This document shows, one piece after another, positions 1 to 6,762 of a DNA stretch of 11,740 bases. The notes below the pieces were generated by a model that worked only from the letters and a program-made list of their open reading frames with translations, ran no database searches and was not told where the DNA came from. Within the stretch, counting starts at the first letter, position 1. Every line of letters begins with the position of its first letter. Both the position numbers and the translations under genes were made by a program. Origin of the DNA: Phycisphaerae bacterium (GTDB taxonomy: Bacteria > Planctomycetota > Phycisphaerae > Sedimentisphaerales > Anaerohalosphaeraceae); NCBI GenBank assembly GCA_003567095.1, contig PXAQ01000062.1, positions 1 to 11,740 of the forward strand, written 5' to 3'.

Positions 1-119
1 CTGCGGCTTCCTTCGGACTGCACCTCACGATGACAGCCCTTGCCGTCCGGCTAATGGTTCCCGCTACCGGGCCCATAGGGGACTTGCACCCCCAAGCAAG
101 TGTGCCCTGCCGGGCACAC
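1..119 (-). mobile_element. Group II intron, 5' end (domain I), partial, class C-like
   Basis: Read on the minus strand from 119 downward, the sequence starts with GTGTG, the group II 5' splice-site consensus (GUGYG). It then shows CCCGGCAGGGCACAC and GGGGTGCAAGTCCCC, followed further on by TAGCC, GGCAAGGG and TCCGAAGGAAGC. This succession is typical of the start of domain I in bacterial group II intron RNAs, self-splicing ribozymes that move with an intron-encoded reverse transcriptase/maturase. The rest of the intron, including any maturase gene and domains V/VI, would lie left of position 1 and cannot be judged. The boundary lies one base after the T-tract of a rho-independent terminator, the usual target of class IIC introns. 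The intron is in the same orientation as the upstream ParA gene. Recognition is by remembered sequence pattern, not by a covariance model. Confidence 0.75.
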
Positions 120-120
120 C

Positions 121-155
121 AAAAAAAAGCGACCGAGCCGCTAAAGCCCGATCGC
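121..155 (-). terminator. Rho-independent terminator of the ParA-like gene
   Basis: On the minus strand the arm at 155-146 pairs over 10 bp (two G-U wobbles) with the arm at 138-129, closing a 7-nt loop. Eight T residues (128-121) follow. It lies 34 bp beyond the stop codon of the ParA-like gene, so it should end that transcript. It also serves as the docking site of the group II intron that begins at 119. Confidence 0.8.
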
Positions 156-188
156 CCAAATATAACTTTAATCAGTGAAACAATCTTG

Positions 189-1391
189 TTAATCGACTTG
201 CAGGACGGAATTCATATCGCCGAAGGGATTCATCTCGGTCAGTTCGTTGTAGGGGTCCTGCTGCCACTGGCCATCCACAACCAGGCGGTAACGGTAGGTT
301 CCCTTTTCCAGCGGCACTTGAAGCTGCCACTTGCCGTTGTCGTCGACTTTCTGCATGGTCGTCTCCTGCGGGTTCCAGCCGTTGAAATCACCGGCCACCT
401 GAACGGTCTGGGCCCGCGGGTACATCGTCGAAAACACCACTTTGCCGTTGATCTGATGCACGCCGTAGAAATCGGCCAGCTTTTCTTCGATGGTCGGGGC
501 CGACTCATTTGTTTCGACCTGCTGCTGCTCGGGCTTGATGCTGGCCAGCAGCTCCTCGGCACTGGCGCTGATAACGCCCAGCTTGGCTTGGAGTGAATTG
601 ACCAGCTCGGCCCGATGGACCTGGGTATCGGTACCCATCAGCTCATCAGCCAGGTTCAAAAAGTCCTTAAATCCTTTGCAGGACGGGTCGTACTCGCTGA
701 TCGGCTGGCCCAGACTGGCGGCCTCTTTGAGTTTGGTATTGAAATTGACCACCGTCTTGAACATCGTCTTGGAGAAGTTCTTCTTCAGTTCGGCCAGAAT
801 CTCACGTGCCATCTTTGTGCGGATGTCATACATACTGGCCAGTACCATCAGGTTAAAGCCCTGCTGGCACTGACGGCTCAGCACCGTGAGCGTCTCAAGC
901 TGCCGGCTCAGACCGTGCAGCGAGAAATACCCCATCTCCACCGGCACGATCACATCGCTGGCTGCCCGCAGCGCGTTAAACGTCAGCAGCCCCACCGACG
1001 GCGGACAGTCAATCAGCACATAATCGTATTCCCCGCGAATGTCGTCCAGTACCTTGCGCAGGCAATTTTCCCGATCTGTCACGCCAGCCATCTGCTGCTC
1101 AAAGGCCGCCAGGTCAATGCTCGAGGGGGCCAGTTCAAAACGCTCGCAGATTTGCCAGAGAATCTCGTTGATCCGCATCGGCTCGCCGCGCCCGGCCCCG
1201 ATGAGCACATCGTAAATACTCTGCTCAATCTGCTCTTCGGGAACCGCCAGGCCCACAGCGCAGTGCGACTGCGGATCCATATCGACCAGCAAGGTTCGAT
1301 AGCCCTTGGACGCCAGCGCACTGGCCAGATTTATCGCCACGGTCGTCTTGCCGCATCCGCCCTTCTGATTGATAATCGCCACTGTCCTCAT
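189..1391 (-). CDS. ParA/Soj-type ATPase fused to a C-terminal glycogen-binding (CBM48/AMPK-beta-like) domain
   Basis: A 400-residue cytosolic protein. Residues 1-250 are a ParA/MinD-type P-loop ATPase. The deviant Walker A KGGCGKTT is at 10-17 with signature lysine K10, the A' motif LLVDMDPQ at 34-41, and Walker B YVLIDCPPS at 124-132 with D128. This family forms ATP-dependent dimers that position DNA or other cargo. A linker rich in Glu, Gln and Ser (about 255-310) leads to a beta-sandwich-like domain at about 317-400 that strongly resembles the AMPK-beta carbohydrate-binding module: GDFNGWN at 334-340, YRYRLVVDGQW at 366-376 and DMNSVLQV at 392-399. W339, R369, W376 and N394 line up with the glycogen-contacting Trp, Lys, Trp and Asn of AMPK-beta. 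Plain ParA proteins are about 250-290 residues, so the fusion accounts for the extra length. A GGGAG lies 10 nt upstream of the ATG. No parB is adjacent. The family is secure; the cargo is unknown, and polyglucan granules are a guess. Confidence 0.9.
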   Translation of the reverse strand: MRTVAIINQKGGCGKTTVAINLASALASKGYRTLLVDMDPQSHCAVGLAVPEEQIEQSIYDVLIGAGRGEPMRINEILWQICERFELAPSSIDLAAFEQQMAGVTDRENCLRKVLDDIRGEYDYVLIDCPPSVGLLTFNALRAASDVIVPVEMGYFSLHGLSRQLETLTVLSRQCQQGFNLMVLASMYDIRTKMAREILAELKKNFSKTMFKTVVNFNTKLKEAASLGQPISEYDPSCKGFKDFLNLADELMGTDTQVHRAELVNSLQAKLGVISASAEELLASIKPEQQQVETNESAPTIEEKLADFYGVHQINGKVVFSTMYPRAQTVQVAGDFNGWNPQETTMQKVDDNGKWQLQVPLEKGTYRYRLVVDGQWQQDPYNELTEMNPFGDMNSVLQVD

Positions 1392-1434
1392 AGTTCGGTT
1401 ACTCCCTTAACCTGCCGGCGAACCGGGGTTAGCT

Positions 1435-1463
1435 GTAATAATCCCTATTTTCAGTTCTGATAA
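1435..1463 (-). promoter_or_regulatory. Possible promoter of the ParA-like gene
   Basis: On the minus strand TTATCA (1463-1458) and TATTAC (1440-1435) are separated by 17 bp. Each matches 4 of 6 bases of the sigma70 -35 and -10 consensus. It would give a leader of about 37 nt containing the GGGAG site. The match is weak and other positions in this AT-rich stretch are possible. Confidence 0.3.
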
Positions 1464-1602
1464 CCGCTTTTTGTGTCATTAATTATTATCGACCCGAGTC
1501 CGGAAACACTTTAGCTTTTTATCGGACAAACCCCAAAAAAACCCAGATAATACGACTTTTATCGCCCCTGAGACAATTAACCGCATAAAATGTACAAAAC
1601 CG

Positions 1603-1624
1603 TTGCGTCGAAACGCAATTTTTT
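1603..1624 (+). terminator. Terminator-like hairpin upstream of the small gene
   Basis: TTGCGT (1603-1608) and ACGCAA (1613-1618) form a perfect 6-bp stem around CGAA, followed by six T residues (1619-1624). It has the form of a rightward intrinsic terminator, yet no rightward gene precedes it, because the neighbour on the left reads leftward. It could end a short untranslated RNA or block antisense transcripts. The stem is short, so it could also be chance. Confidence 0.4.
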
Positions 1625-1640
1625 CTCTTTCAGGCCGAAC

Positions 1641-1651
1641 GAGGCTGTTAA
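1641..1651 (+). repeat. Shared upstream element GAGGCTGTTAA, copy 1
   Basis: This 11-bp sequence recurs exactly at 4005-4015, upstream of mutS. In both places ATTCGC begins 34 bp after the first G of the element and is followed directly by an ATAAT-containing -10 box. It may be an upstream promoter element or a regulator site. Confidence 0.4.
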
Positions 1652-1657
1652 AAAGAT

Positions 1658-1687
1658 TCAACAAAAATCCACCCATTCGCCGATAAT
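1658..1687 (+). promoter_or_regulatory. Promoter of the 67-residue protein gene
   Basis: TCAACA (1658-1663, 4 of 6 matches to the -35 consensus) is followed after 18 bp by GATAAT (1682-1687, 5 of 6 matches to the -10 consensus). Transcription should start near 1694, giving a leader of about 46 nt that contains the AGGAG ribosome binding site. The -10 box is well placed; the -35 is weak. Confidence 0.45.
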
Positions 1688-1694
1688 ACCTCCA

Positions 1695-1713
1695 GATCAA
1701 ATTGCTTTTGATC
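1695..1713 (+). promoter_or_regulatory. Palindrome at the predicted transcript start
   Basis: GATCAAA (1695-1701) and TTTGATC (1707-1713) are perfect inverted arms around TTGCT, starting about 8 bp after the -10 box. As DNA it sits where a repressor would block initiation. As RNA it would form a 7-bp hairpin at the extreme 5' end of the mRNA. A second pair, CGCCGAT (1678-1684) and ATCGGCG (1711-1717), overlaps the -10 box and competes with it. No factor can be named. Confidence 0.45.
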
Positions 1714-1740
1714 GGCGATTTTTGGTTCAGGAGAACTGCA

Positions 1741-1944
1741 ATGAACGAAGCCCGGATACTTGACTGGATGCGTGACAAGGTTCACAGCTACGGATTTTTT
1801 GACGCCACCTCGCTGGCGGAAAGCTTCCTGCAGGCTCATCGCGTTAACGACCCACTTGATCCTGTTTTTTCGCTGTCTCTGGACGCCGCGTTCAAGGTCG
1901 CCCAGGAAATCCGCGATCACGAGCTGTACGCCACCGTAGCTTGA
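1741..1944 (+). CDS. Small uncharacterised protein, 67 residues
   Basis: I do not recognise this protein. The start at ATG 1741 is chosen because AGGAG (1729-1733) precedes it by 7 nt; an upstream in-frame start at 1702 would fall inside the leader hairpin. The sequence is soluble and mixed in charge, with no membrane segment, no signal peptide and no cysteine. Short amphipathic helices are likely around ARILDWMRDKV (residues 4-14) and LDAAFKVAQEI (near 48-58). It has its own promoter, leader palindrome and terminator, so it is a single-gene unit between the divergent ParA-like gene and resB. The well-formed signals make it a real gene despite its size; its function is unknown. Confidence 0.7.
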   Translation: MNEARILDWMRDKVHSYGFFDATSLAESFLQAHRVNDPLDPVFSLSLDAAFKVAQEIRDHELYATVA

Positions 1945-1966
1945 TGGCTCACCCCTGAGCACGTCC

Positions 1967-1995
1967 TGCCCGGCGCGCTCGGCCCGGGCATTTTT
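1967..1995 (+). terminator. Rho-independent terminator of the 67-residue protein gene
   Basis: TGCCCGG (1967-1973) and CCGGGCA (1984-1990) form a perfect 7-bp GC-rich stem with a 10-nt loop, followed by TTTTT (1991-1995). It begins 22 bp after the stop codon and separates this gene from resB. Confidence 0.75.
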
Positions 1996-2095
1996 CACAT
2001 TTTTTTGTTGCATTCGATTCCCCTCCGCGGTAAGCTAACCTACGATGATTACTGTATTTATACCCACAATAAAAGATATACAATCCACATAAGCG

Positions 2096-3145
2096 ATGGC
2101 CGGTATCAATAAAACCGTAGCCCGGTATCTGGTGTTGAACCTCGGGCTTTTTTTTATGCTGCTGCTGATCCTGTTCAGCATCACCGGGGCGTTTCTGGGC
2201 GCTGAGCGGGCGGCGCTGTTTTTTAATTCCCCTCCGCTGGCGGTGTTCTGGGTTGCGATGACGGTTGTTTTTGCGGCCGGCTTTGTGTTCTGGAAGTCGC
2301 TGCGGCGCCGGCCTTTTTTGCTGTTGTGTCATGCCGGCTGCATCGCCGTACTGCTCGGCGGCATGTGGGGCTCCCGTGCGGCCCATCAATTGCGGGACGC
2401 TGTTGGCGCCGAGCCTAAAGCCATCAAAGGCATGATGATGCTGCGGCCCGGCCAGTCCGAACGCCGCGTGTTTCTGGACGATCAAACCAGCGTCTTTGAA
2501 CTGCCGTTTACCGTCCACATGCACGATACGGCCGTATCTTACTACGACGAGCCGAGCCTGGGCATCTACACGCTCGACGGCCGATTTATCGGCCGCGTCC
2601 CCACAAAAGCCGGGTACACCTATCCGCTCGACGACGCGGCAGAGACGAAAGTCCATGTCGTGCGGCGTTTTGAGAATCTTCGCCTTGAGACCGACGAAAG
2701 AGGTATACGGGGCATTGAAGGCCCCCCCGGCCGGCGTAATCCGGGATACGAAGTCATCTTCATCCAGCCCGACAGCCGCACGTTCCGACACTATGTGTTC
2801 GAAATGTTTGATCCGCATATGCCTACCGATGCGCCCTACCTGGTTCGCTTCCTGCCGCCGCGTATTGCCCGGGAATACACAAGCGATCTGAGCATTGAGC
2901 GCGATGGGCAAACCGTGGCCCAAAAAACCATTCGTGTCAACCATCCGCTGTACTACGACGGCTACCACTTCTACCAGACCACTTTCGGGCAGGATGAACA
3001 CGGATTCTACAGCGGCATACAGGTCGTTTCCGACAGCGGTGTCTGGATGGTCTTTTTCGGCTATGCCCTCCTGACCATCGGGCTGTGCGGCCAGTATTGG
3101 GTCGTTCCGCTGATGCGGCGCCGCAGACGGCGGGAGGGGAAATAA
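2096..3145 (+). CDS. resB: ResB-like cytochrome c biogenesis protein
   Basis: A 349-residue membrane protein of the ResB/Ccs1 family, one half of the System II haem-transport and ligation machine that attaches haem to apocytochrome c outside the cytoplasmic membrane. Hydrophobic segments lie at about 10-33, 47-66 and 72-91, then a large extracytoplasmic domain (about 95-315) and a last membrane segment at about 318-340, ending in a basic RRRRRR tail. H79 in the third segment (LCHAG) and the NHPLYYDGYHFYQ stretch at 282-294, followed by TTFG, are typical of the family. It is shorter than many ResB proteins (often around 450-550 residues) but looks complete. Its stop codon overlaps the ccsA start, so the two are co-translated. 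A weak -10-like TACAAT at 2079-2084 sits 11 bp before the ATG and there is no clear ribosome binding site, so the exact start is less certain. Confidence 0.88.
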   Translation: MAGINKTVARYLVLNLGLFFMLLLILFSITGAFLGAERAALFFNSPPLAVFWVAMTVVFAAGFVFWKSLRRRPFLLLCHAGCIAVLLGGMWGSRAAHQLRDAVGAEPKAIKGMMMLRPGQSERRVFLDDQTSVFELPFTVHMHDTAVSYYDEPSLGIYTLDGRFIGRVPTKAGYTYPLDDAAETKVHVVRRFENLRLETDERGIRGIEGPPGRRNPGYEVIFIQPDSRTFRHYVFEMFDPHMPTDAPYLVRFLPPRIAREYTSDLSIERDGQTVAQKTIRVNHPLYYDGYHFYQTTFGQDEHGFYSGIQVVSDSGVWMVFFGYALLTIGLCGQYWVVPLMRRRRRREGK

Positions 3146-3945
3146 TGGATATTAAGTGGGATATTCAGGGACTGCTGATCTATGTGACCATGGCCGCGTA
3201 TCTGGCGGCGCTGATTACCGTGCTGATCAAACGCACCCCCAGCGCCGGGCGGGGCTTGTTTGCGTTTGCCTTTGTCGCTGCGCTGGCTGCGTACATCATC
3301 CGCTGGGTGATTTCCACCCATCTGCCGATGCAGAATCTCTTTGAGGTCTTTCTGCTGATGGGCGTACTCATCTGGCCGGTCTCGCTGCTGACCGAGCGGA
3401 TGCAGAAAAGCCAATCCTGGGTCATGCCCGCCGGGGATGCCCTTATCGGGGCCTTGGTGATGTTTCCGCCGGGGTTTGTCTTCTCCGCGGCGCCGCGACA
3501 CTTGCCGCCGGCCCTGCAGCACTTCCTGTTTGGCCCGCATGTGGCGACGTATATGATTGCCTACGTCTTAATGGCCCGCGCGGCCATCCCCGCAGTAGCG
3601 GCCCTGGCCGGGCGATACAGCGGCCAGCGGCTCATCGATGCCGAGCGGCAAAGCTACGGCATGGCCGCGGCCGGCTTTCCGCTGCTATCGCTGGGGCTGC
3701 TGCTGGGCAGTGTCTGGGGCAAGCTGGCTTGGGGCGACTGGTGGGCCTGGGATCCGAAGGAACTGTGGTCGCTGGTCTGCTGGCTGGTGTATATGTTCTA
3801 CTTCCACTGGCGCATCGTGCATCCCAAACAGTACTTCCGCACCCGCCTGTGGCTGGTCCTGGCCGGCATTGCCTCCATCGTCATCACCCTGCTGTGGGTC
3901 AATCTGTCGCGATTATTCCCCGGCCTGCACAGCTACGCGACATAA
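3145..3945 (+). CDS. ccsA: CcsA-like cytochrome c assembly protein (System II)
   Basis: A 266-residue multi-pass membrane protein of the CcsA/CcmC/CcmF haem-handling family and partner of ResB. The hallmark tryptophan-rich WWD motif, WGDWWAWDPKE, is at 196-206. Conserved-type histidines that can ligate haem are seen at H59 (THLPMQNLFE), H132 (GPHVATY) and H262 (GLHSYA). About seven to eight hydrophobic segments run through the chain. The start at 3145 is chosen because the ATG overlaps the resB stop (TAATG) and GGGAGGGG (3132-3139) lies just upstream; a longer frame from 3085 would overlap resB and lacks support. The pair implies periplasmic c-type cytochromes and hence a respiratory electron chain. 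No thiol-reducing partner (ResA or CcdA) is in the window. No terminator is seen in the 113 bp before mutS. Confidence 0.92.
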   Translation: MDIKWDIQGLLIYVTMAAYLAALITVLIKRTPSAGRGLFAFAFVAALAAYIIRWVISTHLPMQNLFEVFLLMGVLIWPVSLLTERMQKSQSWVMPAGDALIGALVMFPPGFVFSAAPRHLPPALQHFLFGPHVATYMIAYVLMARAAIPAVAALAGRYSGQRLIDAERQSYGMAAAGFPLLSLGLLLGSVWGKLAWGDWWAWDPKELWSLVCWLVYMFYFHWRIVHPKQYFRTRLWLVLAGIASIVITLLWVNLSRLFPGLHSYAT

Positions 3946-4004
3946 CGCCTCTTGCAGGGGCTCACAAAAACATGCCGGAAAATATTTTCACACATGACGC
4001 AAAT

Positions 4005-4015
4005 GAGGCTGTTAA
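4005..4015 (+). repeat. Shared upstream element GAGGCTGTTAA, copy 2
   Basis: An exact copy of the element at 1641-1651, here 30 bp before the -10 box of the mutS promoter. ATTCGC follows at 4039-4044, the same 34-bp offset as in copy 1. Confidence 0.4.
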
Positions 4016-4022
4016 GATTGTA

Positions 4023-4050
4023 TTGAAAAATGTCCGGAATTCGCTATAAT
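4023..4050 (+). promoter_or_regulatory. Strong sigma70-type promoter of mutS, near-leaderless
   Basis: TTGAAA (4023-4028) and a perfect TATAAT (4045-4050) are separated by 16 bp. The -10 box ends 8 bp before the mutS ATG at 4059, so transcription should start within about two bases of the start codon. No ribosome binding site precedes the ATG, which agrees with a leaderless mRNA. Confidence 0.7.
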
Positions 4051-4058
4051 CCCCGGTT

Positions 4059-6682
4059 ATGGCAAAGACGGGTGACAAGTTGACGCCGGCGATGAAGCAG
4101 TTTCACCAGTTCAAGCAAAAGTATGCTGACGCGGTGCTGTTTTTTCGGATGGGCGATTTTTACGAGACGTTTTATGACGATGCGCGCATCTGCTCGCGCG
4201 TGCTGGGCCTGACACTGACCAGCCGCGACAAAAACAGCGACAACCCCATCCCTCTGGCCGGGCTGCCGTACCACGCGGTGGACGGCTACCTCAAAAAGAT
4301 GCTGCAGGCCGGCTACAAAGTCGCGGTTTGCGAGCAGGTCGAGGACCCCAAGCAGGCCAAAGGCGTGGTCAAGCGGGATGTGGTGCGGGTGGTCACGCCG
4401 GGCACGCTGACCGACGATATGCTGCTGGCGGCGCGGAGGATAATTACCTGGCCGCGGTCAGTCTAGGGCGCAAAAACGCCGCGCTGGCGTGGGCGGACAT
4501 CTCGACGGGGCATTTTTTTGTACAGGAGCTGGCCGAGTCGGCGGTGGTTGACGAACTGATTCGGCTCGGGCCGCGCGAGGTACTGCTGGCCGAGTGCCGC
4601 GGCGAGCTGTTCGAGGCCGAGCAGAAAAAGCTGGCTGCCGCGATCGGTCAACTGACCGGCGCGGTGATCACCGACCGCCCGGGGTGGTATTTTGACCCCT
4701 ACACCGCGCGGGAAAAGCTGCTCAAGCACTTCGGCACGCAGACGCTGGAGGGGTTCGGCATCGATGCGCATTGTGAGGGGGTTCGCGCGGCCGGGGCAAT
4801 TCTGGAATATCTGGACGAAACACAAAAGACCGCACTTAACCATATCACCGCGATTCGACTGGTGCAGCCGAGCCGGTTTTTGCAGATTGATCCGACCTCG
4901 CTGCGGTCGCTGGAGGTGCTGCGCACGATGCGTTCGGAGTCGACGCGGGGCACGCTGCTGGAGGCGGTGGACCAGACGCTGACGGCGATGGGCTCACGGC
5001 TGCTGCGGGCGTGGGTCTGTATGCCGCTGCGCCAGGCCCAGGCGATTGTCGCGCGGCAGGAGGCGATCGCCGAGCTTGTCGGTGAGGATGAGGTAACCGG
5101 TCAACTTCGAGGACAACTGAAACCTATTGCCGACCTGGAGCGGATTGTTGGGCGCATCAGCACGTACCGAGCTGCGCCCAAGGATCTGGTGGCGCTGGGC
5201 GCGACGCTGCGGGCGATTCCGTCGCTTCGCCAGACGCTGACGGCGTGCCGGTCGGCGATGCTTGAGGATTTGTGCGGCCGATGCGACAGTATGGACGAAT
5301 TGGCCACCCTGCTTGAGGCGGCTATTGAGCCGGAGCCCCCGGCGCATCTGCGTGACGGCGGGGTGATCCGCGGCGGCTTCGATGAGCGGCTGGACAAGCT
5401 GCGGTCGATTTCCAAAGACGGGCAAAGCTGGCTAGCCGACTATCAGCAACGGCAAATCCAGCGCACCGGCATTGACAAGCTGAAAGTCGGCTACAATAAG
5501 GTGTTCGGGTATTATATCGAGCTGAGCCATCAGCACGCCGATAAGGCGCCCGCCGATTATGTGCGCAAGCAGACGATCAAAAACGCCGAACGCTATATCA
5601 CCGATGAGCTTAAGCAGTACGAAGAGCAGGTGCTCGGGGCGGCCGAGAAGGCGATTGTCCTTGAGCAGGAGCTGTTCGAGCAGGTGCGGACCGAATGCGC
5701 CCGGTATATTGCGCGGCTTCAGTCGCTGGCCGAGGCGATTGCGACGTGCGACTGTCTGGTCGGCTTGGCGCACCTGGGGCGGCAGAACCGCTACATCCGC
5801 CCGACGATCACCGACGGCCGGGAACTGGAGATCGTCGAGGGCAAGCACCCGGTGCTGGCGCAGATGCTCGGGGCCGAGTTTGTGCCCAATGATGTGGCTC
5901 TCGGCCTCGATGAAAACGACCTGGCTATTATCACCGGGCCCAACATGGCCGGCAAGAGCACCTATATCCGGCAGGTCGCGCTGCTGGTGCTGCTGGCCCA
6001 GACCGGCTCGTTCATCCCGGCCAAAGAGGCGCGCATCGGCGTGGTCGACCGCATCTTTACCCGCGTCGGTGCCGCCGACGAGCTGGCCCGCGGGCAAAGT
6101 ACGTTTATGGTCGAGATGACCGAAACGGCCAACATCCTGAACAACGCCACGGACAGGAGCCTGGTGATTCTCGACGAGGTCGGCCGCGGCACGAGCACCT
6201 ATGACGGGCTGTCGCTGGCCTGGGCGATCACTGAGCATCTGGCCAATGCGATCCGGTGCCGCACGCTGTTTGCCACGCATTACCACGAACTGACCGAGCT
6301 GGGGCAGCTTTTGGCCAATGTGGTAAATCTCAATGTGGCCGTGCGCGAATGGGCCCAAGAGGTGGTCTTTCTGCACAAGATCATCCCCGGCGGCACAGAC
6401 AAAAGCTACGGCCTGCATGTGGCCAAACTAGCCGGCCTGCCGGGCTCGATCATCACCCGCAGCCGCGAGATTCTGGCCGACCTGGAAAGCACCTTCGCCA
6501 AAGAGGCCAGCGGCGACAAATTGGCTCGTCACAAGACCGTCAACCCGGACGAGCTGCTCTTTGTCGAACGCCACAAATCGGTCCTGGACAAACTCAAAAC
6601 CCTCGACGTCAACCAGCTGACCCCCATCGAAGCGATCAACCTGCTTAACGACATCCGCCGCGAAATCGGGGCGCCCGATTAA
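4059..6682 (+). CDS. mutS: DNA mismatch repair protein MutS, frame broken near 4435
   Basis: MutS binds mispaired bases and, with ATP, recruits MutL to start mismatch repair. The mismatch-contacting Phe-x-Glu motif is F34-Y35-E36 within [13 protein letters not shown]. Later come the clamp and core domains and an ATPase with GPNMAGKST (about 627-635 after correction), TFMVEMTE, the Walker B stretch [15 protein letters not shown] and [10 protein letters not shown]. The reading frame from 4059 runs correctly through [14 protein letters not shown], then hits a stop at 4464-4466. The continuing protein (EDNYLAAV and onward) is in the frame that restarts at 4436. One extra G at about 4435 would restore [11 protein letters not shown] and give 874 residues, a normal MutS length. 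Downstream coding is intact for about 750 codons, so the lesion is either recent or an assembly error. If real, the mismatch-recognition domain is uncoupled and the cell should be a mutator. Confidence 0.93.
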
Positions 6683-6762
6683 AACTGCGTATAAATTAAA
6701 ATAGCATAGACCGATGGTGATCAGGTTTTCCCGTTTGTGCGTGCCGATAAGGGCTGCAGCCA

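Larger units (their letters stand above)
1392..1740. other. Divergent intergenic regulatory region
   Basis: These 349 bp separate the leftward ParA-like gene from the rightward small gene. I see no convincing reading frame here. The region is AT-rich compared with its flanks. It holds a candidate leftward promoter (1435-1463), a hairpin with a T-tract (1603-1624), a rightward promoter (-10 at 1682-1687) and a perfect palindrome at the predicted start of the rightward transcript (1695-1713). The stretch 1464-1600 contains nothing I can assign. Confidence 0.6.

Noticed and set aside
100..128. Hairpin GTGTGCCC/GGGCACAC followed by A residues as a rightward terminator
   Set aside because: A rightward terminator needs T residues after the stem. 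The A-run is the T-tract of the leftward terminator, and the hairpin is the first stem of the group II intron.
615..1460. Rightward open frame (281 codons) opposite the ParA-like gene
   Set aside because: The minus strand carries intact ParA and CBM motifs. The rightward frame has no motif and no ribosome binding site.
1949..3001. Long leftward open frame (350 codons) opposite resB
   Set aside because: It is the antisense shadow of resB: rich in Arg, Gln, His and Gly, no recognisable motif, no ribosome binding site, while the forward frame has clear ResB features.
4328..4435. Translation start of a shorter MutS at TTG 4328
   Set aside because: The residues before 4436 in that frame are an out-of-frame reading of conserved MutS sequence, so this start is only an artefact of the frameshift.
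4425..4445. Programmed -1 frameshift in mutS
   Set aside because: The in-frame codons GCG GCG CGG AGG do not make a slippery X XXY YYZ heptamer, no convincing pseudoknot was seen and mutS is not known to use recoding. A one-base deletion is simpler.
5432..6418. Leftward open frame (328 codons) inside mutS
   Set aside because: It lies opposite the MutS ATPase domain, which has all expected motifs on the plus strand. The leftward translation has no family features.
6683..6762. Bidirectional terminator between convergent mutS and pabB
   Set aside because: Only short chance pairings such as GGCTGCAGCC are present, with no stem followed by a T-tract on either strand.
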